Shown here: positions 56,268 to 64,000 of the stretch, piece after piece
Layout: every line of letters begins with the position of its first letter
Position numbering within the stretch: position 1 is the stretch's first letter
Assembly (NCBI RefSeq): GCF_004403945.1
Contig: NZ_SOHM01000002.1
Coordinates: forward strand, 124,001-188,000
Length of the DNA: 64,000 nucleotides
Source of the DNA: Cryobacterium lactosi
Lineage (GTDB): Bacteria > Actinomycetota > Actinomycetes > Actinomycetales > Microbacteriaceae
Direction: 5' to 3'
Position numbers and translations under genes: made by a program
Notes under the pieces: model-generated
Database searches by the model: none
What the model was told of the DNA's origin: nothing
Seen by the model: only the letters and a program-made list of their open reading frames with translations

Positions 56268-56372
56268 CGACGGTTCCTCCTCACCGGGGCCCAGGCTCCG
56301 CTCCGCCGAACCGACAGGGCAGGCCGAACCGTTCTTGCGCCCAAAATACCGACGCCGAGGCCATCTGCGCAA

Positions 56373-57131
56373 TCACCGCGGCGGAGGTGCCGTGACCATG
56401 ACCAGGGCGGGGCGCCGGGCGCAGACTACGACGACGGTGGCCGCTGCGCCCGGCGGGGCGGCCACAGGCCACACCTGTACGTCGTTGACGGAGAAGGGGG
56501 CCTCGGGCCAGGACACGGTTCGGCGATCGGTCGGGCCAGGCGAGCGATCGTGGAGCCTGCCAGCCGACTCGAGGGTGACCGAGAGGTCACGGGGGTCGGT
56601 CCGGAGACCCACCTCGGCGGCCTTGAGCACGGCCTCCTTCGTCGTCCAGATGGTTGCAAGGGCCGCTGCCGTGGCGGCCGGCTGCAGCGGGGCGAGGGCC
56701 ACGGCTTCGGCGGGGGAGAGCGCCACGTCGTCCAGCGGAGCGCGGGCGAGGTCGGCGAGCGACTCGAGGTCGATGCCCACCGGGCCGGCCGCGGTGACCG
56801 CGAGGGCGAGCAGGTCGCCGGACCGGGCCAGGCTCACCCGCGGCACGCCGGAGGTGGAGCCGGCGATTCTCACCCGCAGCGGGCCGTGCTCGCCCGCGCC
56901 GCAGCGGGGGCATCGTTGGGTGAGGCTGACGGATGCGGCGTCCACGCCGGTCAACCGGGCCACGAGGTCAGCGAGTAGCGCATGGTCGCCGGCCTTGGTG
57001 TTCGCGCGCTCACCCACGGCCACGGCCACGGTGCGCGACAGATCGATCGCCCCGGGGCTGCCGCCCGGCCGGGCGCTGCCCGGCAAACCGGTCGCCGGCA
57101 GGCCGTTGACGGGGGCAGGAGCATCGGGCAC
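56373..57131 (-). CDS. 4'-phosphopantetheinyl transferase (Sfp type)
   Basis: A 252-residue protein with the PPTase signatures GPVGIDLESL (Mg-binding Asp/Glu) and WTTKEAVLKAAEVG (catalytic region), plus the N-terminal RCPRCGAGEHG motif often seen in Sfp-type enzymes. It transfers phosphopantetheine from CoA to a carrier-protein serine. The nearest carrier is Ser613 of the synthetase at 47423-51523, the only one in the window. Start GTG 57131 is uncertain, because about 35 Pro/Gly-rich residues precede the conserved part. Confidence 0.85.
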   Translation of the reverse strand: MPDAPAPVNGLPATGLPGSARPGGSPGAIDLSRTVAVAVGERANTKAGDHALLADLVARLTGVDAASVSLTQRCPRCGAGEHGPLRVRIAGSTSGVPRVSLARSGDLLALAVTAAGPVGIDLESLADLARAPLDDVALSPAEAVALAPLQPAATAAALATIWTTKEAVLKAAEVGLRTDPRDLSVTLESAGRLHDRSPGPTDRRTVSWPEAPFSVNDVQVWPVAAPPGAAATVVVVCARRPALVMVTAPPPR

Positions 57132-57300
57132 GCCCTCACCCTAACGCCGTCGGCATCCGTCGCGGTCGGTGCCCGAACAGGCCGACCCGCAGGGACCTTG
57201 TTCCGGGTCCGTGACGGTGCGAGAATCAACGGGACCAGCCCTTCTGGATGCACACCGGCGTGCGGGGCTGTCGAGGCTCCAGGCGGTGGGTGAGGTTGCA

Positions 57301-57918
57301 GTGAAGAGGTTCGAAGGTCTGGCGAAGCCATCCACTCTCGCCGCCGGGTCGGTTTTCCTGATCGGCGGCATCCTGGACCAGGCGTTACGCCTGACCGGTG
57401 CCCCGCTCAGTGAACTCGCGCAAAGTCCGGTGTACGCCGTGCGGTCGCTGGCCCTGCTCGGCGGAACGCTGCTGCTGATCCTCTCGCTGGTGTCGATCTA
57501 TGAGCGCCATGCCAAGCAGATCGGCCCGTTCGGCTTCTCCGCCGCGGTAGTTGCCGGCACCGGCACGATCCTGCTCAGCGGCCAGTTCTGGGCGGAGGCG
57601 TTCCTCTATCCCACCCTCGGCCGCGTCGCACCCGCCCTCCTCGACGGTTCCGAACGGCCCGGCTCCTTCGCGTTCGGGCTTCTGTTGACCGCCGCGGTGT
57701 TCGGGGTCGGCTGGCTGCTGCTGGGCAGCGCCATCCTGCGCGCTCGCGTGTACCGGATTCTCCCCGCCGTTTTCATCCTCGCCGGCGGCGCCATCTCGCT
57801 GCTGCCCGGCTGGGCGCTCGGCCAGGCGGTGCTCGGCGTAGGCCTGGTGCTGCTCTCCTTCAGCCCCAGCTATCGCAAGCACGAGGGTCCGCAGCGCGTG
57901 GGCAGTCAGCTGCACTGA
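57301..57918 (+). CDS. Multi-pass membrane protein, unknown
   Basis: A 205-residue protein with about six hydrophobic helices (starting GSVFLIGGILDQ, ending AVLGVGLVLLSFSP). No recognisable motif. GTG 57301 has GAGG 6 nt upstream and starts just before the first helix; the frame opens at 57169. It lies 76 bp before the CorA gene, same strand, and might be co-expressed. Confidence 0.7.
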   Translation: MKRFEGLAKPSTLAAGSVFLIGGILDQALRLTGAPLSELAQSPVYAVRSLALLGGTLLLILSLVSIYERHAKQIGPFGFSAAVVAGTGTILLSGQFWAEAFLYPTLGRVAPALLDGSERPGSFAFGLLLTAAVFGVGWLLLGSAILRARVYRILPAVFILAGGAISLLPGWALGQAVLGVGLVLLSFSPSYRKHEGPQRVGSQLH

Positions 57919-57994
57919 AACGCCGGTGCGCCACGCCGGTGCGCGCCGCACACACCCGCCGGTGCCACACTTGTACGGCGAGTGAGGAGCGGCA

Positions 57995-59011
57995 GTGGCG
58001 CTGATTGATGACGCGATCTATGTGGATGGTCGACGGGTAGCGACCCCGGAGACCCTGCAGGACGTTTTCGAGGTACTGAAGGAGAAGGCCGGGTTCGCCT
58101 GGATCGGACTGTACCGGCCGACCGATGACGAGATCAGGAGCGTCGCTGACGAGTTCACCCTGCACCACCTCGCGATCGAGGATGCGCTCAAGGGTCACCA
58201 GCGCGCCAAGATCGAACGGTACTCGGACACCCTGTTTCTGGTGTTGCGGCCGGCCAGGTACCTCGACCGGGAGGAACGGGTCGAGTTCGGCGAACTGCAC
58301 GTCTTCGTGGGCCCGGACTTCGTGGTGACCATCCGGCACGCCGAATCGCCCGACCTTGCGTCGGTGCGGCAACGACTGGAGAGCACCCCCGACCTTCTCG
58401 CGTTCGGGCCGCAGGCTGTGCTCTACGCGATCCTCGACCAGGTGATCGACGAATACGCGCCGGTGGTCGCCGGGCTGGAGAACGACATCGACGAGATCGA
58501 GGACCAGCTCTTCGACGGCGACCAGGCCGTGTCCAGGCGCATCTATGCCCTGTCCCGGGAGGTCATCGAATTCCAGCGGGCCACCCAGCCGCTGATCGGC
58601 ATGCTCGAGTCGCTGCAGGAGGGCTTTGAGAAGCACGGCGTGGATGTGGAGTTGCACCGGCACCTGCGCGATGTGCTTGACCACACCATCCGGGTCGTGG
58701 AACGCGGCGACGCGTTTCGCCAATTGCTGCAGAACGCCCTGACGGTGCACAGCACCCTCGTCGCGCAACGGCAGAACGACGAGACCCGCCGACTGAGCGA
58801 GACCGGCCTGGCGCAGAGCGAAGAAGTCAAGAAGATCTCCAGCTGGGCGGCGATCCTCTTCGCCCCCACCCTGGTCGGCACCATCTACGGCATGAACTTC
58901 ACCCACATGCCTGAGCTAAAATGGCAGTTCGGTTATCCCTTCGCGATCACCCTGATGGTTGCCATGGGTTTCGGGCTCTACGCCGTGTTCAAGCGCAAGG
59001 ACTGGCTCTAG
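57995..59011 (+). CDS. corA: CorA-family magnesium/cobalt transporter
   Basis: A 338-residue CorA: a large cytoplasmic alpha/beta funnel, the long stalk helix (about 190-275) and two C-terminal membrane helices, with the selectivity motif YGMNF before the loop and a basic C-terminus FKRKDWL. It forms a homopentameric channel importing Mg2+ or other divalent cations. GTG 57995 with GAGGAG upstream is used. Confidence 0.95.
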   Translation: MALIDDAIYVDGRRVATPETLQDVFEVLKEKAGFAWIGLYRPTDDEIRSVADEFTLHHLAIEDALKGHQRAKIERYSDTLFLVLRPARYLDREERVEFGELHVFVGPDFVVTIRHAESPDLASVRQRLESTPDLLAFGPQAVLYAILDQVIDEYAPVVAGLENDIDEIEDQLFDGDQAVSRRIYALSREVIEFQRATQPLIGMLESLQEGFEKHGVDVELHRHLRDVLDHTIRVVERGDAFRQLLQNALTVHSTLVAQRQNDETRRLSETGLAQSEEVKKISSWAAILFAPTLVGTIYGMNFTHMPELKWQFGYPFAITLMVAMGFGLYAVFKRKDWL

Positions 59012-59104
59012 AGGCCCGAATTCGGCTGTATTCGCAGAGAATGCTGCGAATGCGGGAAAAAACCGGGTGGCCTAACCGAGAACCGGTCGGCAGAGAAATA
59101 GGGT

Positions 59105-62100
59105 GTGGGTGTGTGGCGCCTCGATAGAAAACCAGAAGATGACGACTTTGTGTCGGATTACTCCGACGCGCCGTCTGCCGACTCGCGTCTCGCGACGTCC
59201 CCGGACTCGGTGAGCCTGGGGGACCCGGCGCTGGTCGCCGGGAACATCGCCGAACCCACCTGGCAACGCTGGCGCGACGAACTCGGCGCCGTCGGCGGCC
59301 ACTCGCCGTTGCTGCACTTCGGGGACAGCCCGCGCTCCCGCATCGAACTTTCCGCCACCCACCCCGGTGGCCTGCCGCAGTTCATCACCGGCAAGACCAC
59401 GCTGCTCTCCAACCTCATCCGTGACGAGCTGGCGCTGCGCAACGCCCGCCTGGCCGCCAACGAGATCACCCAGAAGGGCATCGAACTGCGCTCGATGCGG
59501 GGCATCGAATCGGTGCACCTCGCCATCGGGCTGGCCCAGTGGCGCTACGGCGACGTGGAGTTCACCGCGCCGGTGCTGCTACGCCCCCTGGCCATCCGCC
59601 GGTACGGTCGCGACTTCGAACTCAAGCTCAAGGGCCAGCCGTTCCTCAACCCGGAGCTGGCTCGGGCGCTGCACGAGCAGTTCCAGATCACCCTCGACGC
59701 CGACGCATTCGTGGCGCTCGCCGTGACCAACGGTGCGTTCAAACCGCAACCGGTGATCGACCGGCTGCGCGGGCTCACCTCGCACCTGCCCTGGTTCAAC
59801 GTGGTGCCGCGCCTGGTGGCATCCTCCTTCGCCGACGTCGGCCGGGCCATGGCCACCGACGCGCACAAGCTCACGCATCCGGTGCTCGACGCCGTCGCCG
59901 GCAACCCCACCGCCAAGCGGGCCATCGAGATGGCTTACAACCCGGTGCTGCCGATCGCGCAGGACGTGCGCCCGCCCGGCACCGACACACTGCTGCTGGA
60001 TGCCGACGCCGAGCAGGAGAACGTCGTCGCGCAGATCAGCGCCGGCAACTCCCTCGTCGTGAAGACCCTGCCGGGCACCGGCGGCACCCAGACCATCGTC
60101 AACGCCATCGGATCGCTCATCGCCCAGCACAAGCGGGTGCTCGTGGTCAGCGCCCGCCGCTCCAGCCTGGACGGCATCGCGCACCGGCTCGTGCAGGTGG
60201 GCCTGCCCGGCGTGGCCGTCACCCCGCGCACGCTGCGCCGCGACCTGATCCAGTCGATCACCCGCAACGAGAAGTGCACCCAGCCGCGCGTCGGCGATGT
60301 CGACGACGCCCTCGTGCGCCTGCGCAAGGTGCTGCTGGACTACCGCTCTGCGCTCACCCGCAAGGACGGCGCGCTCGGCGTGTCAGTGCTCGACGCGCTC
60401 GGCGAACTCGCCAGGCTCGCCCAGCTGCCGGCCCCGCCGTCGACAACGGCCCGGCTCGACCGGGTCGCCCTGGAGCGCCTCGCCCACGACCGGGCCAGCG
60501 CCGCCGCGATCCTGATCAAGGCCGCCGTGCTCGGCCAGTTCCGGTACGGCCCGGGCGACTCGCCCTGGTACGGCGCCGCGTTCACCTCCACCGCGGATGC
60601 CGCCGCGTCGCACGAGTTGGCCAAACGGTTGAGCAAAACCGACCTGCCCCGGCTGCTGGAGCGCGCCGGTCACCTGGTCGGCCAGACCCGGTTGCGCCCC
60701 TTCGAGACCGTGCACGAGCTGGGCATCTACCTGCGCCTGCTGCTGGACATCCGCGAAACGCTGGACAAGTTCCAGCCCGCCGTGTTCGACCGGTCCCTCA
60801 CCGAACTCATCGCCGCGACCTCCGCCCGTCGCGACTCGCCCGAGATGACCAGCGCCAACCGGCGCCGGCTGCGGAAGCTCGCCGACGAATACCTGCGTGC
60901 CGGCGTGCACGTGAGCGACATGAACGAGAGCCTGCGGCGCATCCAGCAGCAGCGCACCCTGTGGCAGCGCTACGCCGCCGCCGGCGTCACCCCCGAGGTG
61001 CCGGTCGGTATCAACGATGTGCACGTCGCGTTCCAGCGCGTGGCCGAGGACCTCGGCAAGCTCGACGTGCCGCTCGGCAACGCCGGGACCCCGCGCCAGC
61101 TGGTCTCCCGGCCCATCCGCGAACTCGTGCACACCATGACCGGCCTCGCCGCCGAGAGTGAGGTGCTCGCCAACCTGCACGAGCGCACCGCCCTGCTCGC
61201 CACCCTGCGCGAGCACAACCTCGACCCGCTGATGACCGACCTCTCCCAGCGCCACGTGTCGGAGAAGGACGTCGCCGCCGAGCTCGAGCTCGCCTGGTGG
61301 CAGTCCGTGCTCGAGGTGATGCTGAGCGGCGACAAGGCCCTGCTCAACGCCAACACCCAGGTGCTGGACCGGCTCGAAGCTGACTTCAAGCTCGTCGACG
61401 AGGCGCACGCGTCGACCACCGGGCAGATCCTGGCCTGGCTGCTCGCCGAGACCTGGAAGATCGGCGTGGTCGACTGGCCCGAAGAAGCCGACCAGCTGCG
61501 CCGGCTGCTGCGTGCCGACCGGGCCACCCCCGCCCGGATCAACGAGGTGTCCCCGCACCTGGGCCGCGTGCTCGCTCCGGTCTGGCTCGCCTCGCCCTAC
61601 GAGGTCGCCGCACTCGACGACAAGATGACCTTCGACGCCGTGCTCCTCGTCGACGCCGGCGCGACCACCCTCGCCGAGAACGTCGGCGCCATCCGCCGCG
61701 CCAAGCAGGTCGTGGCGTTCGGCGACCCGGTCACCCAGACGCCGTCCGGGTTCGAGACCGGCATCGTCGAGCCCTCCGATGTGCCCACCCCACAGGAAAC
61801 CAACGTCGACGCGCTGCACGCCGACTCCGCGCTGGCCCGGCTGGGCGAACTGCTGCCCACGCTCACGCTCACCCGCAGCTACCGAGCCGGCGGTGAAGAC
61901 CTCGCCGAGCTGGTGAACCACCGCTTCTACGGCGGCCGGATCGACTCGCTGCCCTGGGCGGGCAGCTTCCTCGGCCACGGCAGCCTCACCCTCAACTACG
62001 TCAAGGGCGGCCACGGCATGCCCGACGTGGACAGCGGCGCGGTGGAGAGCGTCGACGCCGAGGTCGCGAAGGTCGTGGACCTGGTCATGGACCACGCGGT

Positions 62101-62860
62101 CAAGCGTCCTCGCGAATCGCTCATGGTGATCACCGCCAGCGCCCGGCACGCCGTGCGGGTGCACCAGGCTGTGCTCGCCGCGTTCTCCAAGCGCACCGAC
62201 CTCTCCGACTTCATCCTCAAGGACCGCGCCGAACCGTTCACGGTGCTCACCCTCGAGCAGGCCGTGGCGCAGAGCCGCGACCGGGTGATCTTCTCGATCG
62301 GTTACGGCCGCACCCCGCACGGCCGGCTGCTGAGCAACTTCGGCTCGCTGGGCGAACCCGGCGGCGAACGCCTCCTCGCGATCGGCATGACCCGCGCCCG
62401 CCGGGCGATGGACATCGTCTCCTGCTTCCGTCCCATCGACATCGACGCCGACCGCCAGCGGCACGGCATCCTCGCCCTGTCGCAGGTGCTCACCGAGACC
62501 GAGGCGCGCCGCAACGAGGTGGCCGTGCCGGATGCCCGCGAAGCCATGCTCGTCGACCTGGCCCGCCGCCTGGAACGGAAGGGCCTCACCGTCTCGCTCG
62601 GCCACCGCGGCAAACTCGCGCTGGCAGCCTCACACGCCGGCCGCGCCGTGGTCGTGGAGACCGACGCCGTGGTCAACCGGGCGAGCCTGCGCGAGTCCCT
62701 GCGGCTGCGCCCCGAGGTGCTGCGCCGCCTGGGCTGGCACTACCTGCGCGTGCACAGCTTCGAACTGTTCAGCAACCCGGATGCCGTCGCCGCCCGCGTC
62801 GCCGCCCTCGCGGGCGTCGCGCAGACCGAAGGGTCGGACGGTCCGGCGCACCGTGCCTGA
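59105..62860 (+). CDS. SF1 helicase-like protein with degenerate ATPase site and nuclease-like C-terminus
   Basis: A 1251-residue protein with the order of the DNA2/NAM7-type (DUF4011-like) helicases. The P-loop reads LPGTGGTQT (322-330), so the lysine of GPPGTGKS is absent. The Walker-B position reads LLVDAGATT instead of DEAS. Motif IV (TLTRSYRAGGEDLAELVN) and motif VI (AIGMTRARRAM) remain. The last 100 residues align with the REase_MTES_1575/Vsr-like fold (VVVETDAVVNRASL, LRPEVLRRLGWHYLRVHS), but the acidic residue of its IDLAV motif is replaced (LALAA). Probably an inactive or regulatory paralogue. Start is GTG 59105 or 59111. Confidence 0.82.
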   Translation: MGVWRLDRKPEDDDFVSDYSDAPSADSRLATSPDSVSLGDPALVAGNIAEPTWQRWRDELGAVGGHSPLLHFGDSPRSRIELSATHPGGLPQFITGKTTLLSNLIRDELALRNARLAANEITQKGIELRSMRGIESVHLAIGLAQWRYGDVEFTAPVLLRPLAIRRYGRDFELKLKGQPFLNPELARALHEQFQITLDADAFVALAVTNGAFKPQPVIDRLRGLTSHLPWFNVVPRLVASSFADVGRAMATDAHKLTHPVLDAVAGNPTAKRAIEMAYNPVLPIAQDVRPPGTDTLLLDADAEQENVVAQISAGNSLVVKTLPGTGGTQTIVNAIGSLIAQHKRVLVVSARRSSLDGIAHRLVQVGLPGVAVTPRTLRRDLIQSITRNEKCTQPRVGDVDDALVRLRKVLLDYRSALTRKDGALGVSVLDALGELARLAQLPAPPSTTARLDRVALERLAHDRASAAAILIKAAVLGQFRYGPGDSPWYGAAFTSTADAAASHELAKRLSKTDLPRLLERAGHLVGQTRLRPFETVHELGIYLRLLLDIRETLDKFQPAVFDRSLTELIAATSARRDSPEMTSANRRRLRKLADEYLRAGVHVSDMNESLRRIQQQRTLWQRYAAAGVTPEVPVGINDVHVAFQRVAEDLGKLDVPLGNAGTPRQLVSRPIRELVHTMTGLAAESEVLANLHERTALLATLREHNLDPLMTDLSQRHVSEKDVAAELELAWWQSVLEVMLSGDKALLNANTQVLDRLEADFKLVDEAHASTTGQILAWLLAETWKIGVVDWPEEADQLRRLLRADRATPARINEVSPHLGRVLAPVWLASPYEVAALDDKMTFDAVLLVDAGATTLAENVGAIRRAKQVVAFGDPVTQTPSGFETGIVEPSDVPTPQETNVDALHADSALARLGELLPTLTLTRSYRAGGEDLAELVNHRFYGGRIDSLPWAGSFLGHGSLTLNYVKGGHGMPDVDSGAVESVDAEVAKVVDLVMDHAVKRPRESLMVITASARHAVRVHQAVLAAFSKRTDLSDFILKDRAEPFTVLTLEQAVAQSRDRVIFSIGYGRTPHGRLLSNFGSLGEPGGERLLAIGMTRARRAMDIVSCFRPIDIDADRQRHGILALSQVLTETEARRNEVAVPDAREAMLVDLARRLERKGLTVSLGHRGKLALAASHAGRAVVVETDAVVNRASLRESLRLRPEVLRRLGWHYLRVHSFELFSNPDAVAARVAALAGVAQTEGSDGPAHRA

Positions 62861-63116
62861 CCCGGCTGCCGGGTCTGGCCCGGCGGCTGTGCCCGATGGC
62901 ACGGCGGTGGCCGCGGCATCCACTGACACCGCGGCGCCGCGTCAGTCGGTGGTCAAGTCGGCCGGCGCCCGCCGGGCCCGGCTGACGCCCGCACCGGACA
63001 CCGACACCAGCCCCGAGCCGCCCTCCCGCGAAGAGGGCGGCCAGACCGCTGGTGACGGCTCCTCCACGAGCGCGAACGACGCCCGCCTGCGCCAGGACAA
63101 ACCCCCGCACTGGTAG
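62853..63116 (+). CDS. Small disordered protein coupled to the helicase-like gene
   Basis: An 87-residue product, Pro/Ala/Thr-rich and predicted disordered, ending in a charged tail LRQDKPPHW. GTG 62853 overlaps the upstream stop (GTGCCTGA), an arrangement typical of coupled translation. The terminal PPHW-type tail recalls conserved actinobacterial small proteins, but I cannot name a family. It could instead be chance open frame in GC-rich DNA. Confidence 0.5.
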   Translation: MPDPAAGSGPAAVPDGTAVAAASTDTAAPRQSVVKSAGARRARLTPAPDTDTSPEPPSREEGGQTAGDGSSTSANDARLRQDKPPHW

Positions 63117-63184
63117 CAGATCCTGCACTCGCAGCAGCTCCCGTCATCCCCGCCCGCAGCCGCGCAGCCTCGAGCATCCCGAGC

Positions 63185-63429
63185 GCGAAAAGCCAGTTGA
63201 GGCCAGTGTGTGAGCCCCCAAGTGGCCTCAACTGCCATCTCGGCGATTCCCGTGACGGCGAAAAGCTAATTGGGGCCAGTGTGTGAGTGCGCCAGTGCCC
63301 TCAACTGTCCTCTCGCGCCTGCCCATGCCCGCCCGCGCCCGCCCGCCCGCGCCCGCCCGCCCGTGACGGCGAAAAGCCAATTGGGGCCAGTGTGTGAGCG
63401 CCCAAGTGGCCTCAACTGTCATCTCGGCG
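63185..63429. repeat. Three 61-bp intergenic repeats with palindromic core
   Basis: Copies at 63185-63245, 63258-63318 and 63369-63429, each starting GCGAAAAG and containing GGCCAGTGTGTGAG. In copy 1 the arms CAGTTGAGGCCA and TGGCCTCAACTG (63194-63205 and 63223-63234) pair perfectly over 12 bp; in the others the left arm has changed to AATTGGGGCCA. Between copies 2 and 3 is a short CCCGCCCGCG run. The whole 473-bp gap before mscL otherwise holds no gene. Confidence 0.9.
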
Positions 63430-63481
63430 TGTTTTTCCCAACGCGCGAGCCGCGCCGCGCCAACGCGTCCGGCCGGCCGGT

Positions 63482-63575
63482 TGCACAACTCCTGCAATTC
63501 CCATCACGACGGGCAGCGGATGCCGTAATCACGCGGGTGTGCAACTCGGCGCCGGAAATCTGCAGGAGTTGTGCA
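63482..63575. repeat. Inverted repeat before mscL end
   Basis: TGCACAACTCCTGCA (63482-63496) and its exact reverse complement TGCAGGAGTTGTGCA (63561-63575), 64 nt apart, just downstream of the mscL stop. Confidence 0.85.
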
Positions 63576-63589
63576 TCCCGCGGCGGGGT

Positions 63590-64000
63590 CTACAGGGTGT
63601 GCTTGGGGCTTTCGGTGCCGGCCGACGCAGCAAACGGTGCGGGGGCATCCGTCGCGGCAACGGGGGAGACGGCGCCGCTCTGCGCGGCGAGCAGGTCGCG
63701 GATCTCGGTGAGGAGGTCCAGGTCGGTGACCGGGTTCTTCTTCGGGTCCAGCGGCACACCGGCCTGACGGCGGCGGGCCTGGTTCTCCTTGAGCTTGTTC
63801 AGCGGCATCACGAACGCGAAGTACACCACGGCGGCGACCAGGAGGAACTGGATGAGCGCGGCGAGGACCAGGCCGAACGAGAGCTCACCGGAGAAGAACG
63901 GCACGACCATCGACTTCGCCAGGCTGTCGGCGTTGAAGATCGCTGCGATCAGGGGATTGAAGATTCCCGTGACGATGGCGTTGACCAGGCCGGTGAACGC
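63590..64000 (-). CDS. mscL: Large-conductance mechanosensitive channel MscL (N-terminus outside window)
   Basis: 137 residues of MscL are visible, and the frame is open to the window edge, so the first part (helix 1 start) is missing. Visible: AFTGLVNAIVTGIFNPLIAA (end of TM1 and loop), the second helix GLVLAALIQFLLVAAVVYFAFV, and the cytoplasmic helix VTDLDLLTEIRDLLA. The channel releases solutes on hypo-osmotic shock. The Ala/Pro-rich C-terminal tail is longer than in E. coli. Confidence 0.95.
   Translation of the reverse strand, partial: AFTGLVNAIVTGIFNPLIAAIFNADSLAKSMVVPFFSGELSFGLVLAALIQFLLVAAVVYFAFVMPLNKLKENQARRRQAGVPLDPKKNPVTDLDLLTEIRDLLAAQSGAVSPVAATDAPAPFAASAGTESPKHTL

Noticed and set aside
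63185..63429. Possible CRISPR array
   Set aside because: Only three 61-bp units with unequal gaps, palindromic and partly decayed; no spacers of uniform size and no cas genes.

Overview
The window is GC-rich chromosomal DNA from an actinobacterium, most likely family Microbacteriaceae (a Cryobacterium-like organism is my best guess). The reasons are the codon bias, the many actinobacteria-specific families (DUF3263, DUF3048, DUF3027, DUF2530, XPB plus helicase-associated protein, DtxR), a groEL without groES under CIRCE control, and many start codons placed 5-8 nt after a TANNNT -10 element, as in leaderless actinobacterial transcripts. I see no transposase, integrase, phage gene or CRISPR array.

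Layout. 0-8 kb: an acetyltransferase tail, an SDR, a helix-hairpin-helix protein, msrB, then the block DUF3263 / LytR_C / cspA / DUF3048 lipoprotein / groEL, and an uncharacterised lipoprotein. 8-11 kb: a lone WXG100 protein and an OmpR-type two-component system. 11-16.3 kb: a three-gene glycine-betaine operon (BetT transporter, betaine-aldehyde dehydrogenase, choline oxidase). 16.5-19.5 kb: a flavin reductase, then a coupled FolP2-like protein and RibD-C-like reductase. 19.5-23.4 kb: an XPB helicase operon. 23.5-26.8 kb: a cold-shock protein overlapping an Asp/His-rich DUF3027 protein, DUF2530, serC and an iron-dependent DtxR/IdeR regulator. 27-30 kb: two exported cell-wall hydrolases sharing an N-terminal module but carrying different catalytic domains (NlpC/P60 and CHAP), with a possible structured leader RNA and a 41-codon Cys-containing ORF ending in a terminator between them. 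30-37 kb: tRNA-Arg(CCT), a Gfo/Idh oxidoreductase, several microproteins, an HtrA-like protease, a HerA-like ATPase and a coiled-coil protein.

37.5-44.8 kb is a tricarboxylate module: a TctCBA transporter, a divergent CitA/CitB-type two-component system and a TcuA-like flavoprotein. The same 12-bp sequence lies before both transcription units and is probably the operator. 44.8-47.2 kb: a MocR-type regulator and an EamA exporter whose start codons overlap head to head inside an inverted repeat.

47.4-57.1 kb holds the most interesting candidate system. It contains a Pls/PosA-type membrane non-ribosomal peptide synthetase (adenylation, carrier, then membrane helices alternating with left-handed beta-helix domains; no classical condensation or thioesterase domain). 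An M1 metallopeptidase follows 5 nt later, and about 5 kb on there is an Sfp-type phosphopantetheinyl transferase that could activate the carrier. Between them lie a Cys-rich copper-binding protein and a CtpE-like P-type ATPase. The window ends with a membrane protein, a CorA transporter, a 1251-residue SF1-helicase-like protein that has lost the P-loop lysine and Walker-B glutamate, a coupled small disordered protein, a repeat-rich intergenic region and the C-terminal part of mscL.
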